A stretch of DNA of 64,000 nt from Allolobophora icterica (GCA_963556255.1 OY744609.1:10422677-10486676), one strand, 5' to 3'; positions 1-11,194 are shown, counted from the stretch's first letter. Numbers and translations: made by a program. The notes: generated by a model not told the origin, from the letters alone.

Positions 1-953
1 TCGATTTAATTCATTTCATTAATTGAATTCATTAACGAATTATTTACTTATATTTTATTCAACCATGCATTTGCTCATTCGTTCGTTCAGTCGTTCATTC
101 TTTATAAGAACATCTTAAATCAGCTTTGTATCTCTAAGACACAGACATACAGTATTCAGTGCCTGCCTTAGGATATTTCTGGCCCCGTGCAGAGCGTATA
201 CTGTACGGGCCCCCATGTATCAAGTCAAATTGTTTTTCATTGCTAATCATTTTATTTTTAGTAGATTGTTAACAAGTACAACAAGTAAAATTTAGCCATA
301 TAAGTGCATCTGTAACAGAATAACATAGTAAATTAAACATACATGTATAATGCTACTTCTTCACAGAAAGGAACTTTCCCTGCCGTATATATGTTCAATT
401 GTGCATGTTAATTTTCTATGACTTTTCTGGCCCCCTAAGTTGCGGACCCTGTGCGACCGCACGGTTCGCCACCCCCTGAGACCGGAAACTGGAGTATTTC
501 GCTTAAAGATGCTTTTTATTCAGCGATCTGCACGAATTGCACTTTAAGGCTTACGATAAATGCTGTCGTAATCTGACAATTAATTACTTTCTACTGCGAA
601 ATGCTGATTCGTCAATGCTGGGCGGAAATGCTGATTGCTTTATCGCTTCTAAAACAAACACCGGGTCAGCCAAGTGACTTGAAGTAACTCCGAAGTAAAC
701 TAGATACGGAGGTCACTTCGAACAGGCTCTTTCATTTGAACATGGTGTCATATCCTTTTGTTTATTCAGATAGTTTGACCTATGGCCGAAAGTCACAGGT
801 TTCCTGTTCATCAGCATGTCGGTCTGTACTGCGTAATTTGATCGAAAATTTAGAGTGAACCCCTAAACTTTTTTGACAAAAATATACAATTACGTCAGTG
901 GAAAAGTTTTTTGATTGGGGAAGACCCAGCGTAATACTATAACCACGTTTGCC
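1..953. other. Upstream intergenic DNA, no gene seen
   Basis: AT-rich sequence without a supported exon. Around 170-480 there are GGCCCC-rich blocks that look like the ends of an old hAT-like element, but I could not find matching target-site duplications, so no boundary is called. The last 150 bases lead into the TATA box of the downstream gene. Confidence 0.5.
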
Positions 954-954
954 T

Positions 955-961
955 TATAAAA
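955..961 (+). promoter_or_regulatory. TATA box of the TNFR-like gene
   Basis: TATAAAA lies 90 bases before the ATG at 1051. Transcription would be expected to start near 985, giving a 5' UTR of about 65 bases. The ATG itself is in good context (AAAATGG). This is motif evidence only. Confidence 0.55.
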
Positions 962-1050
962 CACGTCTGCTTACGCGGCATACCAGAACTCGTAAGAGCA
1001 GAAGTCGCTGACTGAATCTCCGAAGCGCCATCTTCAGAAATCGTCTCAAA

Positions 1051-1390
1051 ATGGCCGAAATTTCCTTTTTCTTCAGCTCCCGCACTAAATCTCGTCGTGG
1101 GAGTTGGCTCTTTGTGAAACCTGAGAGTCTCGTCGTTATCTTCTACATTGTTCTAACTGTTCTAGGCGGACACCTGTCCGCGGTTAATGCCGGAGCGACA
1201 AGAAGGACGGGTCTCCAGTCTCCGAAGCCCGACGCAAGCGTGAGATGCGGACCTTACGCCGTCTGCGACTTGGCATCACACTTCTGCGACACGGTCATGA
1301 ACACCTGTGTCAGGTGTAGCGATGATTGTCATCCAGGTAGAATCAACGGAGACACGCTGGCCGAGGAAGACTGCAAGCAAAAGTGCAAAG
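1051..1390 (+). CDS. TNF-receptor-like membrane protein, exon 1 (signal segment and Cys-rich domain)
   Basis: First coding exon of a four-exon gene (1051-1390, 4408-4551, 5941-6063, 7009-7070), 222 codons in total. Residues 27-40 are hydrophobic after a basic stretch, as in a signal peptide. Residues 66-112 hold eight cysteines (66, 72, 79, 86, 89, 93, 108, 112) in a compact pattern resembling a single TNF-receptor cysteine-rich domain, such as that of insect Grindelwald or the small BCMA-type receptors. The exon ends AAAG|GTAGGT, a strong donor, in phase 1. All internal introns are phase 1, which is typical of shuffled extracellular modules. Family assignment is inferred from the cysteine spacing plus the later membrane segment; the exon itself is well supported. 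It could instead be another small Cys-rich surface protein. Confidence 0.7.
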
Positions 1391-2432
1391 GTAGGTCATC
1401 GATTTCTTCCTCTTATCTAACATAATCTGACTTCTATAGCGCCGTGTTATCGCAATTGACGCAGCATTAATCAATGGTCGTATCTAAACAAAATCGCACT
1501 CCATGAAACCGCACCTCATGATCCAAGGAGGGTGCGGTTTCTACTTGGAAGCAGTGATCAGAGGCGGATCCAGAGATATACCTCAGGGTAAGGACGAGTG
1601 CATGACCCAATTGCCCCATCCTGGATGCGCTCGTGCTGCATGCTTGTTTCTTGTTCTTTACACTGCTCTTGTAGACGTAAGCGCCAATTTATATAGCGCC
1701 CGTTTATATAGCACCTTCAACCAAAACGGGCCATGTCTCCACCTCTGGTGGATCTGGTGTGGATCCCTCTGGATCCGCTCCAGAAACCAATGCCCAAAGA
1801 AACATATGCTTTCTGGTCGGGGCAATTTGAATTTACCCAAGCGTTTCATTGATAGGGCAAATATTCTATAGAGTCTGAAATAGCTACGGCGCTAAGTTCC
1901 CCACAATTTCCCCCTATAACAGGAAATGCCTAACCGTTTTATTTCTTTCTTTGACTCCTAACAAGAGCTATATAAATGTTTCATCAAATTTGAATTCATT
2001 TATAAATTGAGTTTCAAAGGGAATATACAGACAGACGGAAAGGAGACAGATATTTGGATGTCTTTCTGGGTGTCTGTGCATGGCTGTCTGCGTCATATTT
2101 CTCCCCATGCAACGCCTCTCCCTGCCATGGCTTTGGTTTCTCATGAGTGGGCATGCATGTATCAAAGGTTCTGATCCAACCACTGAGTTATATCGCTTCC
2201 AGACATTGGATCAGTTTCAATCAAGTGATTCAGTGTCGACAAACGGACGAATCATATCGTTGATTGAATGTCGCGGTTATTGGCCGAAGGTCAAATCAGA
2301 CATTCTCAAACGTCGGACCACATTCTTATATATGTGCCCATCCCATACCATCTAAAAATTACAACCAATGTATATATATACATATATAATCTACTGTATA
2401 TATACATGTACTGCAAGGTTGGAGTGTTGGTT

Positions 2433-2436
<4 letters not shown>

Positions 2437-2475
<39 letters not shown>
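2437..2475. repeat. (TA)n microsatellite
   Basis: An uninterrupted alternation of T and A, with further TATA-rich sequence on the left from 2370. Confidence 0.9.
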
Positions 2476-2476
<1 letters not shown>

Positions 2477-3660
2477 TTATATAAATATGTTAAAACTATC
2501 TCGAGTGCATTGAGCTTTTCTGCCCTGATGGACGTGCCCGGACTTGAAATATTTAACAGGATTGGCCCCTATATATAGTATACGTGCGTGAACAGATTGC
2601 TTATAAGTCATTGGAGTCCCTCACTTAACCTTGAGTTTGTGTGAAGAAAAATCTCCGACTTAAGAACTTCAGAAGGGGCCTAAGCATCTCAGATATATAG
2701 GGAGACTTAGTCAGTTTTTTAGTTGCCCGAAAGTTCAACACCCTAGCTCTTCCTTTAACTCCCTCAGCTAATTAACTGAAAAGATGTTGGAGGTCATGAT
2801 GAAATTAAAATATCTCAAGAGTCGTCAGTTATTCTGTGTATACGTCATATTAACAACATTAGATTTTGACTTGCGCTGGTGTACTTTGGTAATCTGTCAA
2901 ATTTTCGGTCCCCCGCTCTTTTTGACAGCTAAAACATTGCTTATAATAAATTTATAACTTAACCAACAGATAACAGAAGAAGGCGAAGCTAATTACGACC
3001 CTTTGTCGATTATGAAGAAACTAAATACTATATATAGATAGATCGGAATACTGTCTCTATATAGAGTAATGTACATGTATATATAAGGTCTATGTTAACG
3101 GTCCCTATAGCAACCAGAAGATGCCGCTAAACAATTCATCGTACGCTACTAACTTCGACATCTTTAAAACGATTCCCTTTGAGGCTTTGGTTGCGTTTAA
3201 TCATTGCATAACGCGAACGGCGAGAACTGTTTAAAGTAAAATGGAAGTAATCAACTCCGCAACTTCCGTTTTCACATGCACTTGTGCAAGTCCCAGCCCC
3301 GAATAAAAAAGGAGGGCTACGCAAAGCGTATTTGTCATATATATTGTCGTATTTGACAGAAACTACACTCGGAGTCCGCCATTTGTCCAGCACATGCAAA
3401 AATTATACAAGTTTCACATGTGCATAAATTGACGAATTTTTGCGATGCATAATTCATGGCGCCCTGTTGCTTCTCGTTTATATATGTGCAGAATTTTAAA
3501 TACATGCTTCAAGCGTCTTCTTCATTACACTGTTCCGCTGTATATTGTTCATGTACACTGTTCCGCTTGATATTAGAATTTTATTTCACTGTTCCGCTTG
3601 ATATTAGAATTTTATTTCGATTGATTTGTTTCATAACTACGTACATTCATACATCCACAC

Positions 3661-3921
3661 ATGCATGCATGCATGCATACATACATACATACATACATAC
3701 ATACATACATACATACATACATACATACATACATACATACATACATACATACATACATACATACATACATACATACATACATACATACATACATACATAC
3801 ATACATACACATATACATACATGCAAACATACATGCAAACATACATACATACATACATACATATATACATACATATATACGTACATACATGCATACATAG
3901 ATACATACACACATACATACA
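3661..3921. repeat. (CATA)n microsatellite
   Basis: About 260 bases of the tetranucleotide CATA, pure in the middle and degenerate at both ends (CATG, CAAA and CACA variants). It gives long Tyr/Met/Cys or His/Thr/Ile open frames on both strands that are not genes. Confidence 0.95.
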
Positions 3922-4351
3922 TCTTTATAAATAAAGAGAAGACTCTGTCTGTCTGTCACAGCGATGTTTGACCGCGATGCATTTCTACAGCTTTGGACCT
4001 TTTCACTCCAAACTTTCACTGCTGTCTCGGGGTGGGCATTACACACCCAGTGGTCGGCATCGCGTTCCCCGTTTTCACCGCTTCCATGGTGTCCCGGGAC
4101 AAAACCTCTCCCAAACCCACACTTTATACCTGGTCCAAACAAATTCGAGTCGACCTATTTTCATTCGCCAGGTGGCGCCGCCCGAGAAGATTCTCTGTGT
4201 TTGACCGCCAATTCTCTGTCACCGGCACGCATTTCTAAAGATTCGCCAGATGGCGCCGCCGTAGGGATTTCACTTCACATTAACTTTTGTTGCTTATTTG
4301 CTACAGGGATTGAAACTTATAACCCCGGGCAACGCCGGGTAAACCAGCTAG
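3922..4351 (+). mobile_element. Non-autonomous Helitron
   Basis: The 5' end is TC directly after an A (3921). The 3' end has a short GC hairpin at 4324-4339 (CCCGG, loop, CCGGG) followed about eight bases later by CTAG, with T next (4352). That is the Helitron signature: 5' TC, 3' hairpin plus CTRR, insertion between A and T, no target duplication. The element is about 430 bp with no Rep/helicase coding. It sits at the end of the CATA microsatellite, a frequent kind of target, inside intron 1 and only 56 bp before exon 2. Confidence 0.8.
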
Positions 4352-4407
4352 TAGGTTATATAGATAGGCCTATGCACATTCATTTATATGTGTTTTGCGT
4401 TGTTCAG

Positions 4408-4551
4408 TTTATTACGAGCTGAAAGAAGAAAGCGATCGATTGATTGCAAAGGAGAAAGAGACAACAGATCACAAATCAATAATCAATCATCATCGATCGG
4501 ATGAGAAATATCTTCAGCTTTCAGTCAGATCTCTAAATCTAATCAACACAG
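4408..4551 (+). CDS. TNFR-like membrane protein, exon 2 (stalk)
   Basis: Predicted internal exon of 144 bases (48 codons), flanked by a pyrimidine-rich acceptor (TTGTTCAG) and an excellent donor (ACAG|GTACGT). It is open in exactly the frame demanded by exon 1, and both borders are phase 1, so inclusion or skipping would keep the frame. The peptide is charged and rich in Lys/Glu/Asp/His, with no cysteines, so it would form a hydrophilic juxtamembrane stalk between the Cys-rich domain and the membrane segment. It could be a cassette exon. Support is from splice sites and phase only. Confidence 0.55.
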
Positions 4552-4576
4552 GTACGTCTAAATCTCTTCGTCTCCC

Positions 4577-4746
4577 CATGTCTGTCTGTCTGTCCTGTTG
4601 TCTATCTGTCTGTCTGTATGTCAGTCTGTGTGTCTGTGTCTGTGTGTGTTTGTGTGTCTGTCTGTCCGTCTGTCCGTCCGTCCGTCTGTCCGTCCGTCCG
4701 TCCGTCTGTATGTCTGTCTGTCCGTCCGTCTGTCTGTCTGTCTGTC
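4577..4746. repeat. (CTGT/CCGT)n microsatellite
   Basis: About 170 bases of interleaved CTGT and CCGT tetranucleotides inside intron 2. Confidence 0.9.
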
Positions 4747-4969
4747 GATGCCTTCAGCAACAGCTGAATATATTGTGGGCGTAGAACAAGGTCCGATTTC
4801 TGAGGGCAAAGGGTGGGGTAAGGAGAAGACACAGAATACCTCTGACTCGTTCAGGCCATAGGTAGATTGTTGTGCGACCCACGCAGATGTCCCTTGGTTA
4901 GTTGCTGTTTAATGGCACTGTTTCATAACATAGATTATTAGCGTCGCCCTCCTCCTTTCTCCAGGCTGT

Positions 4970-5004
4970 CTCCTCCTATTCTGGCACTGCCAGAATAGGA
5001 GGAG
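4970..5004. repeat. Perfect 35-bp palindrome
   Basis: Two perfect 17-base inverted arms (4970-4986 and 4988-5004) separated by one base. It may form a cruciform or an RNA hairpin in intron 2. Confidence 0.9.
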
Positions 5005-5238
5005 TGGCGGAGTTCGGTGTTACCTTGCTCTCAGGTCTTAAAAATCCTCCGCTGCTTCGGTCAATATGTCTGCCTGGTTTAGTACAAGTTATTGTTCCGG
5101 ATGTGGCATCCGAAGACACTCCACCCTTAGTTGCTCCTTTCCTCTACCCCACCAATTTTACTCTCCCGGGACGGTCTGACCTTTCTTTTGCCCTCTTCCT
5201 TCGTTCCTTCCTTCCGTCCACCTACTCGTTTACCACAT

Positions 5239-5373
5239 GTCCTTCCTTCCTTCCTTCCTTCCTTCCTTCCTTCCTTCCTTCCTTCCTTCCTTCCTTCCTT
5301 CCTTCCTTCCTTCCTTCCTTCCTTCCTTCCTTCCTTCCTTCCTTCCTTCCTTCCTTCCTTCCTTCCTTCCTTC
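5239..5373. repeat. (CCTT)n microsatellite
   Basis: A long pure CCTT run with degenerate TTCC-rich sequence out to 5585. It lies immediately before a SINE. Confidence 0.95.
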
Positions 5374-5587
5374 CATCTGTCCCTCCTTTCTTGCTTCTAT
5401 CTTTTTCCAGTCTTTTCCTCTTTAGTACGGTCCGTCCATCTGTCCTATCTTCCGACCATCATCCTTCCTTCCTTCATTCCTTCTTGTTTTCCTTGCTTCT
5501 TTTCATCCCTTCCGTCTATCATTTCTTCCTTCCTTCCTGCCCTCCTTCCATTTGTCTATCCTTCCTTCATTCTATCCTTCCATCTGT

Positions 5588-5868
5588 GATAGTCCATTGT
5601 GGTTAACACGCGGGACTGTGAACCGAGGTTCAAATCCCGCCACGGTAGAGTTTGCTTCAAGATTTCGCTGCGCCCTCTAGCCAACTCAGCTGTTGTGTTT
5701 ACACTGACCGTACACTGTCGGTGGGAAGATGAGACTGCAAGGGAGAGGACTGGCCACATGTCCTCGTAAACCGTGGCTAAGAAAATGAAGTCGCTAACAC
5801 TTCATGCCCATGACAACCTCTTGGGGTTATAGCCGAAGGAACTGCTCTATTCTATTATGCTATTCAAT
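5588..5868 (+). mobile_element. tRNA-derived SINE, family 1, + orientation
   Basis: A tRNA-like head with a polymerase III A-box-like segment near 5592-5605 and a B box (GGTTCAAATCC at 5627-5637) is followed by a unique body. The same body recurs at 9480, 12370, 14390, 27032 and 40456 in this window. The best-preserved copy is 27032-27314. This copy lies in intron 2 of the TNFR-like gene. Confidence 0.8.
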
Positions 5869-5940
5869 CATCAAAACATCGATATATGTTGAGCAATCGA
5901 TCTCTTAGTTGCATCTGTTTTCTGATTTTAAATGATGTAG

Positions 5941-6063
5941 CCGACGATTTGACGTTATCGAGAGTTGAGCTGCTGATGGTGATTGAGACAATCAGCGTTG
6001 CAGTCATCACTATTCTCCTCTTCATCATCTCCATCTGCCTCATCGTTCTCCTCCAACGACAAC
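5941..6063 (+). CDS. TNFR-like membrane protein, exon 3 (transmembrane)
   Basis: Exon of 123 bases between an acceptor (TTTTAAATGATGTAG) and a weaker donor (AAC|GTTAGT). Joined in phase 1 it reads as a short acidic lead and then a membrane-spanning stretch of about 27 Leu/Ile/Val-rich residues, ending in a basic stop-transfer motif (Gln-Arg-Gln-Arg). It provides the single transmembrane helix expected of a type I receptor. Confidence 0.65.
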
Positions 6064-6094
6064 GTTAGTATAACTGAAACGACTTCGTAGCTGC

Positions 6095-6259
6095 CTATGT
6101 ATGTATGTATGTATGTGTGTGTGTATGTATGTATGTGTGCATGTTTGCATCTATGTATATGTGTATGTATGTATATGTGTATGTATGTATGTATGTATGT
6201 ATGTATGTATGTATGTATGTATGTATGTATGTATGTTTGTATGTATGTATATATGTATG

Positions 6260-6293
<34 letters not shown>

Positions 6294-6366
6294 TGTATGT
6301 ATGTATGTATGTTCGTATGTATGTTCGTTACTGTGTATGTATGTATGTATGCATGTATGTGTGCAT
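6095..6366. repeat. (GTAT)n microsatellite
   Basis: About 270 bases of GTAT with scattered variants, in intron 3. Confidence 0.95.
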
Positions 6367-6423
6367 AAACTTAGATTAGGCCTACAATGTATTTAGACAA
6401 GCCTTTCTGGGCGTAACAACTGA

Positions 6424-6495
6424 AAAGAGGACCGCCCCTACAAGCAGCTAAGCGGTGACTGTGTCTTTCAATGAAAGGGGCGGTGCTTTTTCAGT
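6424..6495. repeat. Short imperfect inverted repeat
   Basis: Arms around CTGAAAAGAGGACCGCCCCT and its near reverse complement (ending GCTTTTTCAG) flank about 30 bases. It may be a very short fold-back element. Confidence 0.5.
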
Positions 6496-6713
6496 AATCT
6501 TTATAAAAAAAAGTGAGTGGTGCATGCCATGAGCGACGCGATGATTGACAAGGAACAAAGTGCAGCTCTTTTTTAGTGAATGCGAAACTAGAACTGAAAG
6601 AAGTAGGCGGTGCTTATCGATAACTGTACAGTAAGAGCTTCGCAGTCTATGCGTCGCAATGTATAATTATCATTATTAATCACAGTGTAATCTAAGTTTA
6701 TAGATACATATAT

Positions 6714-6833
6714 ACATACATACATACATACATACATACATACATACATACATACATACATACATACATACATACATACATACATACATACATACATACA
6801 TACATACATACATACATACATACATACATACAT
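6714..6833. repeat. (CATA)n microsatellite
   Basis: A pure CATA run of about 120 bases in intron 3, complementary in sequence to the GTAT run at 6095-6366. The two could pair as a very large stem in the pre-mRNA. Confidence 0.95.
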
Positions 6834-7008
6834 ACCTATACGAACATGCATACATACACACATAAGCTTACATAGGCCTACACATACACAGGCGTGTCTT
6901 CGACAAACGAACATTTTTAAACTAACAATGAATTCATAGTAATAGTTATTAATAGTAGGCCTAATATGTGTGTAGGCCTAATTATGTTTTTTCCTTCGTT
7001 ATTTTTAG

Positions 7009-7070
7009 GAGTAAGAACAGTGTACAGCTACAACCCTCTTGATTCAGGGCGTAAAACGGCTTCAGGATGA
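7009..7070 (+). CDS. TNFR-like membrane protein, exon 4 (short cytoplasmic tail)
   Basis: The acceptor CGTTATTTTTAG precedes an exon that continues phase 1 in frame for about 20 residues (with Tyr-Ser-Tyr-Asn-Pro near its start) and stops at TGA 7068-7070. The predicted tail is only about 20 residues and has no death domain; an alternative longer isoform spliced elsewhere is possible. A polyadenylation signal follows at 7227. Confidence 0.55.
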
Positions 7071-7226
7071 AATAATTGCAGCCAATAGGAACTTCGCTTT
7101 AATTTCACAAGAAAACATCCCAGCTTGTGATTGGTCGACCTGCCAATCGTTCGGCCAACTGTATTGGACGCGTCTGGCCTCTAAATATCCAGCCAATCAG
7201 CGTTGAGCACTCGTCTTGAAAGGAGA

Positions 7227-7232
7227 AATAAA
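7227..7232 (+). terminator. Polyadenylation signal
   Basis: AATAAA lies 157 bases after the predicted stop codon. Two more (AATAAAA, near 7279 and 7319) lie within a duplicated 42-bp unit just beyond. Confidence 0.45.
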
Positions 7233-7256
7233 CAGGAACCAAGAGAAGACACCCCT

Positions 7257-7338
7257 AAATGACTTAAAATCTATTACAATAAAACAAATTAGAGCCTTAA
7301 TTGACTTAAAATCTATTACAATAAAACAAATCAGAGCA
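7257..7338. repeat. Two tandem copies of a ~42-bp unit
   Basis: Two near-identical copies, each containing ACAATAAAACAAAT, side by side. Each carries a possible poly(A) signal. Confidence 0.8.
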
Positions 7339-7339
7339 T

Positions 7340-8079
7340 TGTTTGATGCAATGGAATGGATTTTTCCATAGCAAGAAACTCCCCGATGTTCTAAAAGTAA
7401 AATGGCTTCAATGCATTACAAAATCCACGTTACAATTTAGGCCGAGTATATGGCATAATAGGCTGGACCTTTCTATGCGGGATCAAGTCTACCGCGTCAT
7501 AACGAGCTTGCGTTTTATTTGAGTCACTTGTTCTTAACCGCGTTTTGCTAGACCTCGCACTATAATGTAACGTGTGATAAGGAGGGCCTTTTGTACATGC
7601 AGATGCATTCCTATCGTGCCTTAAATCCCCTTTCAAGCAACCGAAAGTTTAGAGGCTTATGAAGAGAGCCTTTTGTACAGCCATAGAATATGTGTTATAT
7701 AGTATGTGTACAATTGACGCTATATATATAGAATTGTATCCGTTAACACGACTCTGCCAGTAATATTTCATATCTTGTTAAAAAAACATTTTTTTCTTAA
7801 TTTATAACAAATGTACTTTTTGTTTGTAAGTTATTTCTTTACCCAAGAAAGCTTCGGAAAACAACGCTTGGCTTACATTTACTGGAAATATAATTCGCAT
7901 CTAGATAGATAATTTCGTTTATTGCTAATTCAGACTGCATGACACACCGCAGTCAGTTACAGTGGGTATGAATTAAATTAGACTAATTTATAGGTCAACA
8001 TCAGTTCTCATACCAGCCGATTTCGCATTCTTAGATATGAGAAAGGCGCAGAATAAAGTCCCGGCTTCTATTGCGCCAC
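7340..8079. other. Intergenic, no feature seen
   Basis: AT-rich DNA with short chance reading frames only. Confidence 0.5.
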
Positions 8080-8238
8080 AATTGTCCTGTATTAAGAAAG
8101 TCAGCTATGTATATGAGCGTTTGACATAAGGTAATTGTCCTGTATTAAGAAAGTCAGCTATGTATATGAGCGTTTGACATCAGGTAATTGTCCTGTGTTA
8201 AGAAAGTCAGCTATGTATATGAGCGTTTGACATCAGGT
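8080..8238. repeat. Three tandem copies of a 53-bp unit
   Basis: Copies begin at 8080, 8133 and 8186 and are almost identical (two or three substitutions), so the duplication is recent. Confidence 0.9.
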
Positions 8239-8285
8239 GCTATACAAATTCTCGAATGAATGAATGAACTTTTAGACATAACTTG

Positions 8286-8318
8286 TTCAAGTAAGTAAGT
8301 AAGTAAGTAAGTAAGGAG
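8286..8318. repeat. (GTAA)n microsatellite
   Basis: About eight GTAA repeats. Confidence 0.9.
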
Positions 8319-8711
8319 GCCTGTTGGGTCCACCAGCTGGAATCGCCTTTCTCGAGAGCTGCGGCTCGAGCTCCTCAGTAAATTTGTCTCTTCCATAGTT
8401 TCACGAGCGAATAAAGTCTGTAGGCCTATTATTTGACAGTGATTTCACTGGTTCGGGTCGGGAGCGACATTCAGTGGTTAAATTCAGCCGGATCCCGCCG
8501 GATATGAGATCCGGCACCTCTGATTTGAGATCCGCCACCTGAATTGTGAGACCCAGAACCCAAATTATGAGATCCGCCACCTAAAAATGGGGTCTCCCTG
8601 TTGATGAGACCCATCACCTCAATAGGGAGATCCACCACTTATACGATCAGATTAGCATTCGTCAGCCTCACAGTGCGGTTCAATAGGCCTATTTACTAGC
8701 ATCATAGAAAC

Positions 8712-9159
8712 TAGGGCTGTACCGAATAGGTGATTATCACTATTCGGCCGAATACGAATAATTGGACCAACTATTCGGCCGAATACGAATACGAATAGTG
8801 TACAAAATAGGTCTACCGACAACATTCAAACTTTCAAATGTAAACAAAAGTTTCAGTTCAGTAAAGTTGATACATAAACTAAAAGTAAACAGTCACTGTA
8901 CACAACGAATGAGACTACTGACACTGCGATACCACGATCCAGGCAGTAGGCAACGCCTGGCTGCAACCACAGCATATTATGTTAATGAGAAAGTTACTTC
9001 AGTCCACTCGCTACAGCAGCCGCTTATGCAGAAACAGATGTCACGTGACCACTATTCGTATTCGGTCCGACCGCTACTATTCGGCCGAATACCGAATAGC
9101 TGTTTGACCCACTATTCGGCCCCGAAGCGAATACGAAGCGAATATTCGGTACAGCCCTA
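8712..9159. mobile_element. hAT-type MITE, TSD atagaaac
   Basis: The terminal inverted repeat TAGGGCTGTACCGAATA is matched by the reverse complement at the right end. A perfect 8-bp target duplication atagaaac lies at 8704-8711 and 9160-9167, the length used by hAT transposases. Internally, blocks containing CTATTCGGCCGAATA are repeated near both ends. No transposase is encoded. Confidence 0.85.
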
Positions 9160-9479
9160 ATAGAAACTACTTGAGCCTATGTGTTTACTTAAATCGCCTG
9201 CTGTTTCATAATCGCTGTCGAAGGGTAGTAACCCAAGGCTGTGGCAGCAGAAGTAGATTTAGGCCTACATCCGAGCGATAACGCAGTAGTTTGCTTCATT
9301 GATTTGCGGAACTTCGGAATGCTTAGCTGGAATCGTTTGAAAATCTGGCCAGCGTGCAAAGAAAGCTATCGTACGTGGATGGATAGCTAAGAGTCGACAT
9401 GCTGCAACACATTTTCTTGCAGTCCCTTAAATTAAGCTATTAATCTAGCCCTGATAAGACAGCCACGGGTATGACGTGT

Positions 9480-9682
9480 TATAGCGACTTCATTTTCTTA
9501 GCCTTGGCAAATGAAGGCGGGTGGCCAGTCCTTTCCGTCGCCGTCTCGTCTTCCCACCGACAGTGGACTGTCGGTGTACTCATATTATAGCAGAGTTGGC
9601 TAGGGGGCACGAGTGAAGCAGAAACCTCGAACCAAATTTCTGCCCTTGCGGGATAGATAGTGTAGTGATTAGCGTGCAACAG
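9480..9682 (-). mobile_element. tRNA-derived SINE, family 1, - orientation
   Basis: Same body as the copy at 27032-27314. The tRNA-like head is at the right end and decayed (A-box remnant near 9660-9675). Confidence 0.75.
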
Positions 9683-9710
9683 ATTTAGGCAGTCTCTTAT
9701 TAAATTAAAG

Positions 9711-9941
9711 CCAACGGCTAATTCTAAATTACAACAGGAACGTCATTTCAGCTTTTTCCAGAGGGAGGCAAAAATTAGGTTAGAAAAATTTCTGCGCTCA
9801 CGCGCAAACATTTTTTTCGCCTTTTTTGGTATTTCTTTTAAAATGCTTTGTAGCCTATGTAGTCTACATGTCCAAAACTGTAAGCCAATGCTGGAAAAAG
9901 CTGAAATGACGTTCCTGTTGTAATTTAGAATTAGCCGTTGG
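9711..9941. mobile_element. Fold-back MITE with 51-bp perfect terminal inverted repeats
   Basis: The 51 bases at 9711-9761 are the exact reverse complement of 9891-9941, with a 129-bp AT-rich interior. Both ends begin CCAACGGCTAATTC. I see no clear target duplication, so the superfamily is unassigned. Perfect arms suggest recent activity or gene conversion. Confidence 0.8.
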
Positions 9942-10124
9942 TTTTTTGGATTTGCAAATATTTAGAGACCCACCACCTCTGAATGAGCAATTTAACCACT
10001 GGCGACATTGACGAGTTTTTTCTTAGAGTGGCGCTTTATAAATGCATTGTAGTGTAGTACGTGGTTTCAAAGACACCCTGACCCAAACCCGCGCAAGCCG
10101 TTAACCTGCTTGAACCTCGTCTAC

Positions 10125-10492
10125 CATAGGCGCCGACTTCTTGGGGGCCTTGGGTGCCAATGCACCCAGAGAAAAAGTTCAGTGGGGGCCTCGCCCCCAG
10201 AAGAATTCGGACCTTAATTTCAATATTTTGGGGTATTCCTAAAGAAGGTCGTCAAATTTTTTCTGGGGATGAATTCCTAAAAAAAGTCGTCAAATTTTAG
10301 GAGACATGGCCCCAGATTTTAAATTTGTTTATGTGTAAACACGTAGTAAACGATAGAAAATGACCAAATAATGTGGAATTTTCCGGAGGACTAAAAAAAA
10401 AGGTTAGCAGTTTTTTCGGAGATGATTTCCTAAACCTTCTGGATCCGCCCCTGACTGGCACCCAGAGACAAAAGCAAAAGTCGGCGCTTATG
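10125..10492. mobile_element. hAT-type MITE, TSD tcgtctac
   Basis: Termini CATAGGCGCCGACTT and CATAAGCGCCGACTT (inverted), with perfect 8-bp target duplications at 10117-10124 and 10493-10500. 368 bp, non-coding. Confidence 0.9.
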
Positions 10493-10658
10493 TCGTCTAC
10501 AATGACTCTAGCTTAGCTGGGTTGCATAAATAAAACGAACTTTGTTTAACGTTGAGTCCTTTGTAGACTCTGCGGTCGAAATCAGGTGAAGTTGTTGGAC
10601 AAAGTTTAAATCTTAATATCGCAAAGAACGATCGTACAGAGCTCAACTGTCTTCCTGC

Positions 10659-10890
<232 letters not shown>

Positions 10891-11194
10891 TCTGCGCCTC
10901 TGTCTGTCTGTGCTTCTGTCTGCCTGTCTCTGTATATGTCCGTTCTGCTCAGCCGCCGATGTCATTTCATCCTCCACTTGAGACTTACCTTTTCAAATTA
11001 TATAGGCCTACTTAACCACCATACATTTCCTTAAAATTTAAACTAGTATCAGTTCGACTTTTTCAAGGCTAATACAAGAGTGAAATATCTTTAATTTGAC
11101 GCATTAAGTATAAATAACTTACAAAAATTGGCGGAGTTCATTGGGTTCATTTATGCTGACCCACCCTATATATATATATATATGTATATATATA

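Larger units (their letters stand above)
1391..4407 (+). other. Intron 1 of the TNFR-like gene
   Basis: About 3 kb between a GTAGGT donor and a TTGTTCAG acceptor. It holds a (TA)n run, a long CATA microsatellite and a Helitron. Other short open frames here look like chance. An additional unrecognised exon cannot be excluded. Confidence 0.5.

Noticed and set aside
170..485. hAT element with GGCCCC-rich ends
   Set aside because: No matching 8-bp duplication and poor terminal symmetry.
3456..4142. Long His/Thr/Ile and Tyr/Met/Cys open frames on both strands
   Set aside because: They are translations of the CATA microsatellite in all phases.
5004..5606. 200-codon Ser/Phe/Leu/Pro frame
   Set aside because: Translation of the CCTT repeat; it lies inside an intron.
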